Positions 57,715-64,000 of a stretch of DNA of 64,000 bases are shown piece by piece. The stretch comes from Butyricicoccus pullicaecorum (GTDB lineage: Bacteria; Bacillota; Clostridia; Oscillospirales; Butyricicoccaceae), in the NCBI GenBank assembly GCA_018366195.1, contig JAGZIN010000001.1, positions 62,001-126,000 of the forward strand. The letters are read 5' to 3'. The notes beneath the pieces are model-generated. The model did no database searches. It worked only from the letters and a program-made list of their open reading frames with translations, and was not told the DNA's origin. Position numbers and translations under genes: made by a program. Within the stretch, counting starts at the first letter, position 1. The number at the start of each line of letters is the position of its first letter.

Positions 57715-58413
57715 CTATCCAATGAGATAAACATCAGCATAGTCAATGCCGATATCATACGCGCGGCTGTGGCTGGAAACACAAACATCAATGCGGTTGC
57801 CCTTGATTGCACCGCCGGTATCTTCTGCAATAAAGACACCATAGCCATCAATATACACACGGCTGCCCAATGGAATGACGCGCGAGTCCACTGCGATGGT
57901 ACGTCCCTCTGCCATTCGGGTGCCGATTTTGGTTTTACCATCGGAGCGCCCATTGCAGGTTGCACACGGGCAGTAGAAGGACAGGCGATAGCTGCCGAGC
58001 TTTTTGAAATTGCTTCTCACCACGCTGTCAGCAGACAGGGTGCTGCTGCGGCGAACGGTGCGTGGGGTGATTGCACCAGTTTTGAACTGCTGCAAACGGG
58101 CAGCGGTAACGCGTGCGGCTTGTGCGGCCTGTGCTGCCTTCTGCGCTGCAAGCTGCGCTTTGTGCGCTTCTGCCTCCAGATGATTTTGCGCGGCCTGCAT
58201 ATCTTCTGTTGCGCTTGCAGAGTCCACGGTGGTCTGTGCAGAGGCGGACAAATATCCGTAAGAAAGAGATGCCATCACGGTATCCAGTGCGTGCCCATTC
58301 TCTGCAAAGGTGGGGGTGGTATAAGCCTGCGCGTTGCTGCCAAGACTCAAAAGACAGGTCAGTGCAAGTACGCTGGGCATCAGCTTGATGTTTTTGATAC
58401 ATCGAGTATTCAT
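57715..58413 (-). CDS. Secreted 3D-domain cell-wall protein (paralog A)
   Basis: A 232-residue exported protein. Signal peptide about 1-30 (N-A-Q-A), then an Ala/Gln/Lys-rich helical linker (about 65-105, A-A-Q-K-A-A-Q-A-A-Q-A-A) and a 3D domain at 140-232 with A-V-D-S-R-V-I-P-L-G, A-E-D-T-G-G-A-I-K and V-S-S-H. The last motif has Ser where paralog B has Asp, so one of the three named Asp is changed. Shares F-Y-C-P-C-A-T-C-N-G with paralog B. ATG 58413 has GAGGAG upstream. Likely a cell-wall lytic enzyme of the YocH type. Confidence 0.9.
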   Translation of the reverse strand: MNTRCIKNIKLMPSVLALTCLLSLGSNAQAYTTPTFAENGHALDTVMASLSYGYLSASAQTTVDSASATEDMQAAQNHLEAEAHKAQLAAQKAAQAAQAARVTAARLQQFKTGAITPRTVRRSSTLSADSVVRSNFKKLGSYRLSFYCPCATCNGRSDGKTKIGTRMAEGRTIAVDSRVIPLGSRVYIDGYGVFIAEDTGGAIKGNRIDVCVSSHSRAYDIGIDYADVYLIG

Positions 58414-58439
58414 GCAAAAAATCTCCTCATTTTTCTTGG

Positions 58440-58463
58440 TTTATGCGTAATATCACGCATAAA
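58440..58463 (-). repeat. Perfect 9-bp inverted repeat in the leader of paralog A
   Basis: Arms TTTATGCGT and ACGCATAAA around AATATC, between the start codon and the WalR-like box. It could be an operator or an mRNA hairpin. Confidence 0.55.
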
Positions 58464-58481
58464 ATGACAAAAAAGTTGGTT

Positions 58482-58498
58482 TGTAACCGGTTTGTTAC
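58482..58498 (+). promoter_or_regulatory. WalR-type direct repeat in the leader of paralog A
   Basis: TGTAAC-N5-TGTTAC, full match to TGTWAH-N5-TGTWAH. It lies just downstream of the promoter at 58514-58542, a position expected for repression. Confidence 0.62.
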
Positions 58499-58513
58499 CA
58501 ATCCGTAGGTGCT

Positions 58514-58542
58514 ATGATACCCATTGAGAAGCGCTTTGTCAA
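58514..58542 (-). promoter_or_regulatory. Sigma-A promoter of paralog A
   Basis: On the minus strand TTGACA (58537-58542), 17 bases, TATCAT (58514-58519). Confidence 0.75.
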
Positions 58543-58977
58543 ACGATTTTTTGAAAAAAATTAAATTTTGATTACAAATAGTAATATAAAAGAACGATAT
58601 AACAAAAAACGGGAGAAATTATCAAAAAATTTAACCATTTTGTAACTGGATTTTTTGAAAAAATATGCTTGTCAAGAAACAACAGCAATCGCAGCCATGC
58701 AGGAATGTCTGAAAATAAGGAGAAAAGTCGATGGACAGTGCAGGGAGACATCAGGGCATCTCTGTACAAATTGTGCAAAACGTGATATAGTAAAGACAGT
58801 GTTTGCTCCCATGGTGCGGAAGAGCTGTCTGGTATTTTAACGGAAGCTCGTCTGGGACAACTCGTGTGACGATGAGAAATTCAAGGCGCAGGTGTGCGGC
58901 CTTGTAAAAAACAAATGCCGGAAAACCGGCAATGTATCATAGTTTGAAAATGAGCAAAGGAAAGTGATATCGAAATT
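58543..58977. other. Intergenic region upstream of the RNase J gene
   Basis: About 430 bases without a convincing gene. TGTACA (58763-58768), 17 bases, TATAGT (58786-58791) may be the RNase J promoter, giving a leader of ~180 bases with a small GCCGG/CCGGC hairpin (about 58916-58930). A 61-codon frame at 58655 has no family signal. The long leader could hold self-regulation, but none was recognised. Confidence 0.4.
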
Positions 58978-60636
58978 ATGAAAGAAAAATTGAAGATTAT
59001 ACCGCTTGGCGGTCTCAATGAGATTGGTAAAAATATGACACTCATTGAATATGGCAATGACATGATTGTAGTGGACTGTGGTCTTGCCTTTCCTGATGAT
59101 GACATGCTGGGGGTTGACCTTGTCATTCCGGACGTTACCTATCTCAAGCGAAACCATCGCAAGGTACGCGGCTATGTGATTACACATGGGCATGAAGACC
59201 ATATTGGTGCAATCCCTTATGTCCTGCGTGAGGTCAATGCACCAATCTATGCAACACGCTTGACCTGCGGCATCATTGAGACCAAGCTTGCAGAGCACCG
59301 TATGCCAGAAAAGGTGCGCATGAAAACGGTACGCGCAGGAGATCAGATTAAGCTTGGCTGCTTCACAGTGGAATTTATCCATACGAACCACTCCATTGCA
59401 GATTCGGTTGCGCTGGCGATTCGCACACCATTGGGTACGATTATCCATACAGGTGACTTTAAGGTTGATTTGACCCCTGTAAGTGGTGAAATGATTGATT
59501 TGGCGCGGTTTGGGGAACTCGGCAAGGAGGGCGTTTTGGCACTCATGAGCGATTCCACCAATGTGGAGCGCAGCGGCTATACCCCAAGCGAAAAGGTTGT
59601 GGGACAGTCGATGGAGAATTTCTTCAAAAACTGTGATCAGCGTATCATCATCGCCACGTTTGCATCGAATGTCAGCCGCTTGCAGCAGATTTTAGATATT
59701 GCTGCACGGTTTGGACGCAAGGTAGCCGTATGCGGTCGGAGTATGGAGAAAATCACACAGGTCGCGATGGAACTGGGCTACCTGCATGATGACGGCAAGG
59801 TGCTGATTGATGTCAACACCATCAACCGCTACCCGCGCAATAAGCTGTGTATTGTATCCACAGGCTCACAGGGAGAGACCATGTCTGCTCTATATCGTAT
59901 GGCATATTCCAGCCATAAGCAGGTCGAAGTCGTGACAGGAGATCGCATTTTGATTGCAGCATCAGCAATTCCGGGAAATGAAAAGTCGGTCTCTAATATG
60001 GTCAATGAATTGTACCGCAAGGGGGCTGAGGTGATTTATGACCGCAATGCTGCCATTCATGTATCCGGACATGCCTGTCAGGAGGAACAGAAGCTGATGA
60101 TTGGCTTGTGCCGTCCCAAGTATTTTATTCCCGTTCATGGTGAGCATCGTATGCTGCAAAAGCACGCGGCACTGGCGGAGGAAATGGGTGTAGACCCCAG
60201 AAATATTCTGGTTACAGAAATTGGGCGCCCCATTGAATTCGATGAGCGTTCCGCACATCTCTGCCCGCTGGTACCGGCAGGACGGGTACTGATTGATGGC
60301 TTGGGTGTTGGCGATGTTGGCGCGGCGGTTTTGCGCGACAGAAAACATCTGGCAGAGGACGGACTTTTGATTGTAGTGGTCACAATTGATCAGGAAAGCG
60401 GTGTTGTAATTGCCGGACCGGACATTGTCTCCCGTGGATTTATTTATGTGCGTGAGGCTGAGGACCTCATGGAGGAACTGCGTATTCAGTCACAAATGAC
60501 GTTGGACCACTGTCAAGATGAAGGGGTACGGGATTGGAATGGAATCAAAAGTGCACTCAAGAGTGCGCTGAGCAACTATCTCTTTAAGAAGACAAAGCGC
60601 AGCCCGATGATTTTGCCGATTATTATGGAAGTATAA
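58978..60636 (+). CDS. rnj: Ribonuclease J
   Basis: A 552-residue metallo-beta-lactamase/beta-CASP nuclease, the normal length for RNase J1/J2. I-T-H-G-H-E-D-H-I-G is the zinc site, H-T-N-H-S-I, H-T-G-D-F-K, then the beta-CASP block with T-F-A-S-N-V-S-R and S-T-G-S-Q-G-E, H-V-S-G-H-A and V-H-G-E at about 385, and a C-terminal domain. It has 5'-exonuclease and endonuclease activity in mRNA decay. ATG 58978 is preceded by AAAGGAAAG. Whether it is J1 or J2 cannot be settled from one copy. Confidence 0.95.
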   Translation: MKEKLKIIPLGGLNEIGKNMTLIEYGNDMIVVDCGLAFPDDDMLGVDLVIPDVTYLKRNHRKVRGYVITHGHEDHIGAIPYVLREVNAPIYATRLTCGIIETKLAEHRMPEKVRMKTVRAGDQIKLGCFTVEFIHTNHSIADSVALAIRTPLGTIIHTGDFKVDLTPVSGEMIDLARFGELGKEGVLALMSDSTNVERSGYTPSEKVVGQSMENFFKNCDQRIIIATFASNVSRLQQILDIAARFGRKVAVCGRSMEKITQVAMELGYLHDDGKVLIDVNTINRYPRNKLCIVSTGSQGETMSALYRMAYSSHKQVEVVTGDRILIAASAIPGNEKSVSNMVNELYRKGAEVIYDRNAAIHVSGHACQEEQKLMIGLCRPKYFIPVHGEHRMLQKHAALAEEMGVDPRNILVTEIGRPIEFDERSAHLCPLVPAGRVLIDGLGVGDVGAAVLRDRKHLAEDGLLIVVVTIDQESGVVIAGPDIVSRGFIYVREAEDLMEELRIQSQMTLDHCQDEGVRDWNGIKSALKSALSNYLFKKTKRSPMILPIIMEV

Positions 60637-60655
60637 AAAGGAAATAAAGGATAGC

Positions 60656-60696
60656 AAAGGGATTCCCGTCCAGCGTATGGTCAGGAATCCCTTTTC
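60656..60696 (+). terminator. Bidirectional terminator
   Basis: Arms AAAGGGATTCC and GGAATCCCTTT between convergent genes, with a T run after. Confidence 0.8.
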
Positions 60697-60701
60697 TGTG
60701 C

Positions 60702-61511
60702 TCAAGTATTTGCAGCGGTTGAACGGATAGAGATTTCTCCAGCTTGCAAAATGTGTGTGTGTCCCTGCTGATTCTGTACGACCAAATTTCCGTCTGCGGT
60801 CAAATCTATGCAGAGGGCGGGATAAGAGCCTGTCCCTGTATGAACCGTAATTTCCTTGCCAAGACACACAAGCCGGTCACGATAGGCTTGCAAAAGCGGC
60901 TGTGTCTCCCCGTAGAGAAGCGCGTCATACCAAGGCTCAAAGTGATTGAGAATTGCGGCGGTAAGCTGTGCACGGGTGGGCAGAGTTTCAGCAACATCGG
61001 CAATCGAGCCTGCGATTTCTGCAAGCTCTGGGTGCGCAGCTGCATCAAACCGCAGATTTAAGCCGATTCCCACAATGCAAAGTGCAGGATAGCCCTCACT
61101 GGAAAGTCCGCAGGTTTCGGTTAGAATCCCACAGACTTTTTTGTTCTGTATCAAGATATCATTGACCCACTTAATGGAAGGCGCGATTTCACATACGGCT
61201 TGAATGGCTTCACATACAGCAACAGCAGCAAGAGGAGTCAGAAGGGATAGCTCACGCATGGAGCGGTTGGGGCGCAGGACAAGAGAAAAATAGATGCCCT
61301 CTCCTTTGGGGGAAACGAATTTCCGGTCAAGCCGTCCGCGTCCTGCAGTCTGCTGCTCGGCGAAGAGCACAAAGCCCTCTGGTGCATCTGGATAGCTTTG
61401 CTTGATTTGTGTATTGGTGGAATCGGTACAGGATAGGAGTTTCAGACTCTGTCCGAGCCGTTTGGTTTGCAGAAGGGACAGCAAGTGTTCCTTGGAAAGA
61501 ATATCATACAT
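60702..61511 (-). CDS. birA: Biotin-[acetyl-CoA carboxylase] ligase, monofunctional
   Basis: A 269-residue biotin protein ligase without the N-terminal HTH of bifunctional BirA. The catalytic G-R-G-R-L-D-R-K-F loop, S-T-N-T-Q at the N-terminus, K-W-V-N-D-I and K-K-V-C-G-I-L-T-E are present, and the C-terminal SH3-like domain is complete. ATG 61511 is used. It joins biotin to carboxylase subunits through biotinyl-5'-AMP and cannot act as the operon repressor on its own, so biotin control must lie elsewhere. Confidence 0.94.
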   Translation of the reverse strand: MYDILSKEHLLSLLQTKRLGQSLKLLSCTDSTNTQIKQSYPDAPEGFVLFAEQQTAGRGRLDRKFVSPKGEGIYFSLVLRPNRSMRELSLLTPLAAVAVCEAIQAVCEIAPSIKWVNDILIQNKKVCGILTETCGLSSEGYPALCIVGIGLNLRFDAAAHPELAEIAGSIADVAETLPTRAQLTAAILNHFEPWYDALLYGETQPLLQAYRDRLVCLGKEITVHTGTGSYPALCIDLTADGNLVVQNQQGHTHILQAGEISIRSTAANT

Positions 61512-61586
61512 CGTGTATGCTCCCTGTTTTTTGATTCTATTATAGCAGGGAATGGGATAAAATACAGTAAAATAGGAGATGATTTT

Positions 61587-62390
61587 ATAAAAACGCAGGA
61601 ACAGGTCATACAGGCACTTGCAAAGACCGCACAGGATAAATTGCTGCTTCGACAGCTGTTTGAGCGCATTTCAGTCAGTCAGGAACGCGCATATCTGACC
61701 CATACCCGTTTTTTGGATTTACGGGAACGTACACTTTGCACACAGGCAGTACAGCAGGCTGGATTTTCACGGCAGACGGTTTTCTGGGGCGGGTATGCCG
61801 ATGCGGAACGGGTCATGGCGCTGTGTCTGCCCGACTATTTGTCCCCTGAGGACGTGACCGCTGGGGAGCAAAGTCCGCTCGTTTTGCTGCGCGCCGTGAA
61901 AAATCAGACCGATACGCTGAATCATCGGGATTATCTGGGCGCACTGATGGGGCTTGGAATCGAGAGAGATGTATTAGGGGATATCGTCCTGACAGCAACG
62001 GGAGCAGATATTTTTGTGCTTGAGGATATGGCAGATTTTATTGAAATGAATTTTCTGCGTGCAGGACGCAAGCGCGTAACACTGGAGCGGGCGAACCTGT
62101 GTGATTTTGAACTGCCGGAAATGCAGCAGGAGCAAGGAGAGGGTTCGGTGGCATCGCTCCGGCTGGATAGTGTCTGTGCCCTGATTTTTCGCCTTTCCCG
62201 TTCCCAAATACAGGAGCGGATTGCAAAAGGAACCGTATTTCTCAATCAAATGCAGTGCTTGAAGCCAGATGCAGAGGTTGCTTTGGGTGATAAGATGACG
62301 GTACGAGGGCTTGGACGCGCACAGATTTTGGAGCTCGGCGGAATGAGCAGAAAAGGACGGCAATTTGTGCGCTATACACGCAGTCAATAA
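61587..62390 (+). CDS. YlmH-like S4-domain RNA-binding protein, start codon unusual
   Basis: About 267 residues. The first two thirds match YlmH (H-T-R-F-L-D-L-R-E-R, V-F-W-G-G-Y-A-D-A-E-R, D-Y-L-G-A-L-M-G-L-G-I-E-R-D-V-L-G-D-I), and the last 75 residues are an S4 RNA-binding domain (L-R-L-D-S-V ... A-K-G-T-V-F-L-N). YlmH helps handle ribosome-stalling and cell-division genes in Bacillota. No ATG, GTG or TTG in frame suits: the strong AGGAG at 61574-61578 sits eight bases before an ATA at 61587, and the ATG it also precedes (61579) opens a three-codon frame M-I-L ending at 61590. A long in-frame start at 61467 would overlap birA and is unlikely. Confidence 0.85.
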   Translation: MKTQEQVIQALAKTAQDKLLLRQLFERISVSQERAYLTHTRFLDLRERTLCTQAVQQAGFSRQTVFWGGYADAERVMALCLPDYLSPEDVTAGEQSPLVLLRAVKNQTDTLNHRDYLGALMGLGIERDVLGDIVLTATGADIFVLEDMADFIEMNFLRAGRKRVTLERANLCDFELPEMQQEQGEGSVASLRLDSVCALIFRLSRSQIQERIAKGTVFLNQMQCLKPDAEVALGDKMTVRGLGRAQILELGGMSRKGRQFVRYTRSQ

Positions 62391-62420
62391 GGAGGGCTGG
62401 AAAAATGGGAGAAAAGCTGG

Positions 62421-62426
62421 TATAAT
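62421..62426 (+). promoter_or_regulatory. Extended -10 promoter of the SLH protein gene
   Basis: TG-G-TATAAT with a poor -35; 31 bases before the start codon. Confidence 0.55.
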
Positions 62427-62456
62427 AACAAGCAACCAGAAAGAGAGGAAAGAGAC

Positions 62457-64000
62457 ATGCTGAAAAAACTCTGCCGCATCCTGATATGTATGCTGGTTGC
62501 GATGAATGGTATCAGTTTTGCTGCATACGCTGCATCAGATGATATCACAGGTCACTGGTCAGAGCCGTATTTTCGGTCGCTGAGCGCCCGCGGTGTAATC
62601 AACCCAAATGGAAAAGGGCATTTTACCCCAACCACGCCCATTTCACGTGCCGAATTTATGCGATACATCAACCGTGCCTTTGGATTTACAGAGCAGGCGG
62701 ACGTCAGTCAGTATAAGGATATCTCACCAGATCAGTGGTATTATGAAGCCGTGCGGACTGCAGTGCGATATGGATACATCTCCGGTCTCTCTGCAACACA
62801 GATGGCACCAGAAAAAGAAATCACGCGAGAACAGGCAATCACCATTTTGGGACGATTGTGTAAAATTGATGCGGGCACGGTCAAGCCAAATCAACTGAAA
62901 TTTTCTGATCGTGCGAAGGTTTCTACATGGAGTGCGCCATATATTAAATGGGGCGTGGACAACGGCTATATTGCAGGCTACACAAATCATACGTTTCAGC
63001 CAAAGCGCAGTGTGACGCGTGGAGAGGCTGCAAAGATTTTGTATTACTTTACAGGTACGATTTTGAATCAGTCCGGAACCACCTATAACAGCACTTCACT
63101 CAACAAGGATACCAAGAATGTAACAGTTAGTACGCCGTGCAGTCTATCTGGATTGACAATTTCTGGAAATCTGTATCTGAGTGAGGGATTAAAGCAGCAG
63201 GATACTGTAACCTTAAACAATGTAACGGTTCAGGGGCGTCTGGTTGCCGCGGGTGGAAATATTCAGTTCAATCATGTAAAGGCGCAGGAGGTTTATATTC
63301 ATTCTCCGTTTAGCGGCAGAGAGGTCAAGGTCACTTCTTCGGGGACAACCAGTGCTGCCAAGGTTACAGCGGTAACAACTGCTCAGCTTATTCAGACCGG
63401 ATTGCAGGCTGGCGCAGATGGATTCAAAAAAATTGAGGTTACAGGGAATAAAAATGAGCCTGTGACCCTGAATGGACGTTTTGCAGATGTGGTTTTGGCA
63501 GGAAAGGACCGTCTGATTGTATCTCCGGGCACCTACATTCAGTCCCTGCAGGTCAAGGGGGCTGCAACCATAGAGGGCAGCGGCACGATACAAAATGCAG
63601 TGTTTGCGGTTCCGGGGGCAGCATCGACCATAGAGCCTGCGACCTATTCCTTCCATAAGGGAGCTTCGGCAACTTTGAATGGGGTCTTGACATCAACCAA
63701 CCGTACTCAGCCCAATCATACCCTGACACCGGCATCGGTGCAGATGAACAGTCCCAATGAGGTTGTGTTTGCAATCACATCGGACGATCGCTCGGCGGTG
63801 CGTTCTGTGATGCTGGGAGACCGTATGCTGCAAAGCGGGGTACAATATCTTTATGATAGTGTGACCGGTTCCATTCGTCTCTTTGCTTCTGCATTTCAGG
63901 GGCTGCCCAATGGGACACACACGGTACAGGTCATCATGAGTACCGGTGTGAATCCGACAGCCGTCATTACGTTCTCGGGAAGTACAGGGTCACAAGAACC
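62457..64000 (+). CDS. SLH-domain surface protein, 3' end outside the window
   Basis: At least 514 residues; the frame is open to the right edge. ATG 62457 follows AGAGG. A signal peptide (K-K-L, hydrophobic core, A-Y-A near 30) precedes three S-layer homology modules at about 30-85 (D-I-T-G-H-W-S-E-P-Y), 85-140 (K-D-I-S-P-D-Q-W-Y-Y-E-A-V) and 140-205 (F-S-D-R-A-K-V-S-T-W-S-A-P-Y). After that comes a long region rich in Thr, Ser, Val and Gly that reads like parallel beta-strands (T-L-N-N-V-T-V-Q-G-R-L-V-A-A-G-G-N). SLH modules bind pyruvylated wall polymers, so the protein is probably wall-attached. Confidence 0.92.
   Translation, partial: MLKKLCRILICMLVAMNGISFAAYAASDDITGHWSEPYFRSLSARGVINPNGKGHFTPTTPISRAEFMRYINRAFGFTEQADVSQYKDISPDQWYYEAVRTAVRYGYISGLSATQMAPEKEITREQAITILGRLCKIDAGTVKPNQLKFSDRAKVSTWSAPYIKWGVDNGYIAGYTNHTFQPKRSVTRGEAAKILYYFTGTILNQSGTTYNSTSLNKDTKNVTVSTPCSLSGLTISGNLYLSEGLKQQDTVTLNNVTVQGRLVAAGGNIQFNHVKAQEVYIHSPFSGREVKVTSSGTTSAAKVTAVTTAQLIQTGLQAGADGFKKIEVTGNKNEPVTLNGRFADVVLAGKDRLIVSPGTYIQSLQVKGAATIEGSGTIQNAVFAVPGAASTIEPATYSFHKGASATLNGVLTSTNRTQPNHTLTPASVQMNSPNEVVFAITSDDRSAVRSVMLGDRMLQSGVQYLYDSVTGSIRLFASAFQGLPNGTHTVQVIMSTGVNPTAVITFSGSTGSQE

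Noticed and set aside
58655..58840. 61-codon ORF upstream of RNase J
   Set aside because: No convincing ribosome-binding site and no recognisable sequence; it overlaps the likely RNase J promoter.
61467..61586. In-frame ATG 61467 as the start of ylmH
   Set aside because: It would overlap the birA start on the opposite strand and add 40 residues with no match to YlmH; the strong ribosome-binding site is at 61574-61578.
1..64000. tRNA, rRNA, CRISPR arrays, phage or integrase genes
   Set aside because: None of the characteristic sequences or repeats was seen by eye anywhere in the window; a covariance-model scan would be needed to exclude small RNAs.

Overview
The window reads as a chromosomal segment of a low-to-mid GC, spore-forming Bacillota, most likely a gut Clostridia (Oscillospirales-like) organism. 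Supporting signs are spoVG, a spoVAC gene behind a sigma-G-type promoter, RNase J, a NiaR (HTH-3H) niacin repressor, ECF-transporter S components, monofunctional BirA, YlmH, an SLH protein and many strong Shine-Dalgarno sites. No rRNA, tRNA, CRISPR array, insertion sequence or phage was seen. All family assignments come from reading the sequence; no database search was run.

Layout. (1) 1-1075: 3' part of a Sel1-repeat protein. (2) 1127-6919: a near-complete maturation cluster for selenium-dependent molybdenum hydroxylases (ModE-like regulator, selD, yedF, yqeB, cysteine-desulfurase-like csd, DUF3343, mocA-like, convergent yqeC), without the hydroxylase itself. (3) 6961-8445: a membrane-anchored GH19-like protein and a small unknown gene with two tandem strong promoters. 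(4) 8493-25145: a large Ter (tellurite/stress) locus. A rightward operon encodes a CitE-like aldolase, PRTase-TRSP, PRTase-PELOTA, YceG-like protein, TelA, three TerD paralogs and a Ca-type P-ATPase, followed by a HAD phosphatase and a two-component system. Divergent from it is a leftward pair encoding a trypsin-like protease and an AIM24 protein; the protease N-terminus resembles the YceG-like protein. This is the most unusual part of the window. (5) 25202-31781: two unrecognised proteins, an AT-rich non-coding stretch, a MacB/FtsX-type ABC exporter, and an orphan PqqD-like protein coupled to a membrane-anchored winged-helix-like protein. (6) 31811-38919: OPT transporter, peptidase PepD, rhodanese, SpoVAC, ECF S component, HAD phosphatase, COG2426 membrane protein. 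(7) 39112-43140: a 1342-residue secreted LacZ-type beta-galactosidase interrupted by a LamG-like domain. (8) 43579-47118: feoA-feoB-dtxR-HAD iron-uptake operon with a candidate operator. (9) 47189-52238: thioesterase-mutY-hypoxanthine/uracil glycosylase operon, a UgtP-like glycosyltransferase, spoVG, murC. (10) 52255-56725: cytidylate-kinase-like protein, LysM 5'-nucleotidase between two copies of the same hairpin, and a niacin module (S component plus NiaR) with a candidate operator on the -35. (11) 56788-58542: two paralogous secreted 3D-domain proteins with WalR-type direct repeats. (12) 58763-64000: RNase J, birA, ylmH (apparent non-canonical start) and the 5' part of an SLH-domain protein that leaves the window.

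How parts work together. The selenium/molybdenum cluster would supply selenium, sulfide and nucleotide-activated cofactor steps to a hydroxylase encoded elsewhere. The Ter locus couples a predicted nucleoside-like biosynthetic module to Ca-binding TerD proteins, a Ca pump and, here, a protease. Several small regulons can be read directly: Feo with its DtxR-type repressor, niacin uptake with NiaR, and cell-wall 3D proteins with WalR-like boxes.
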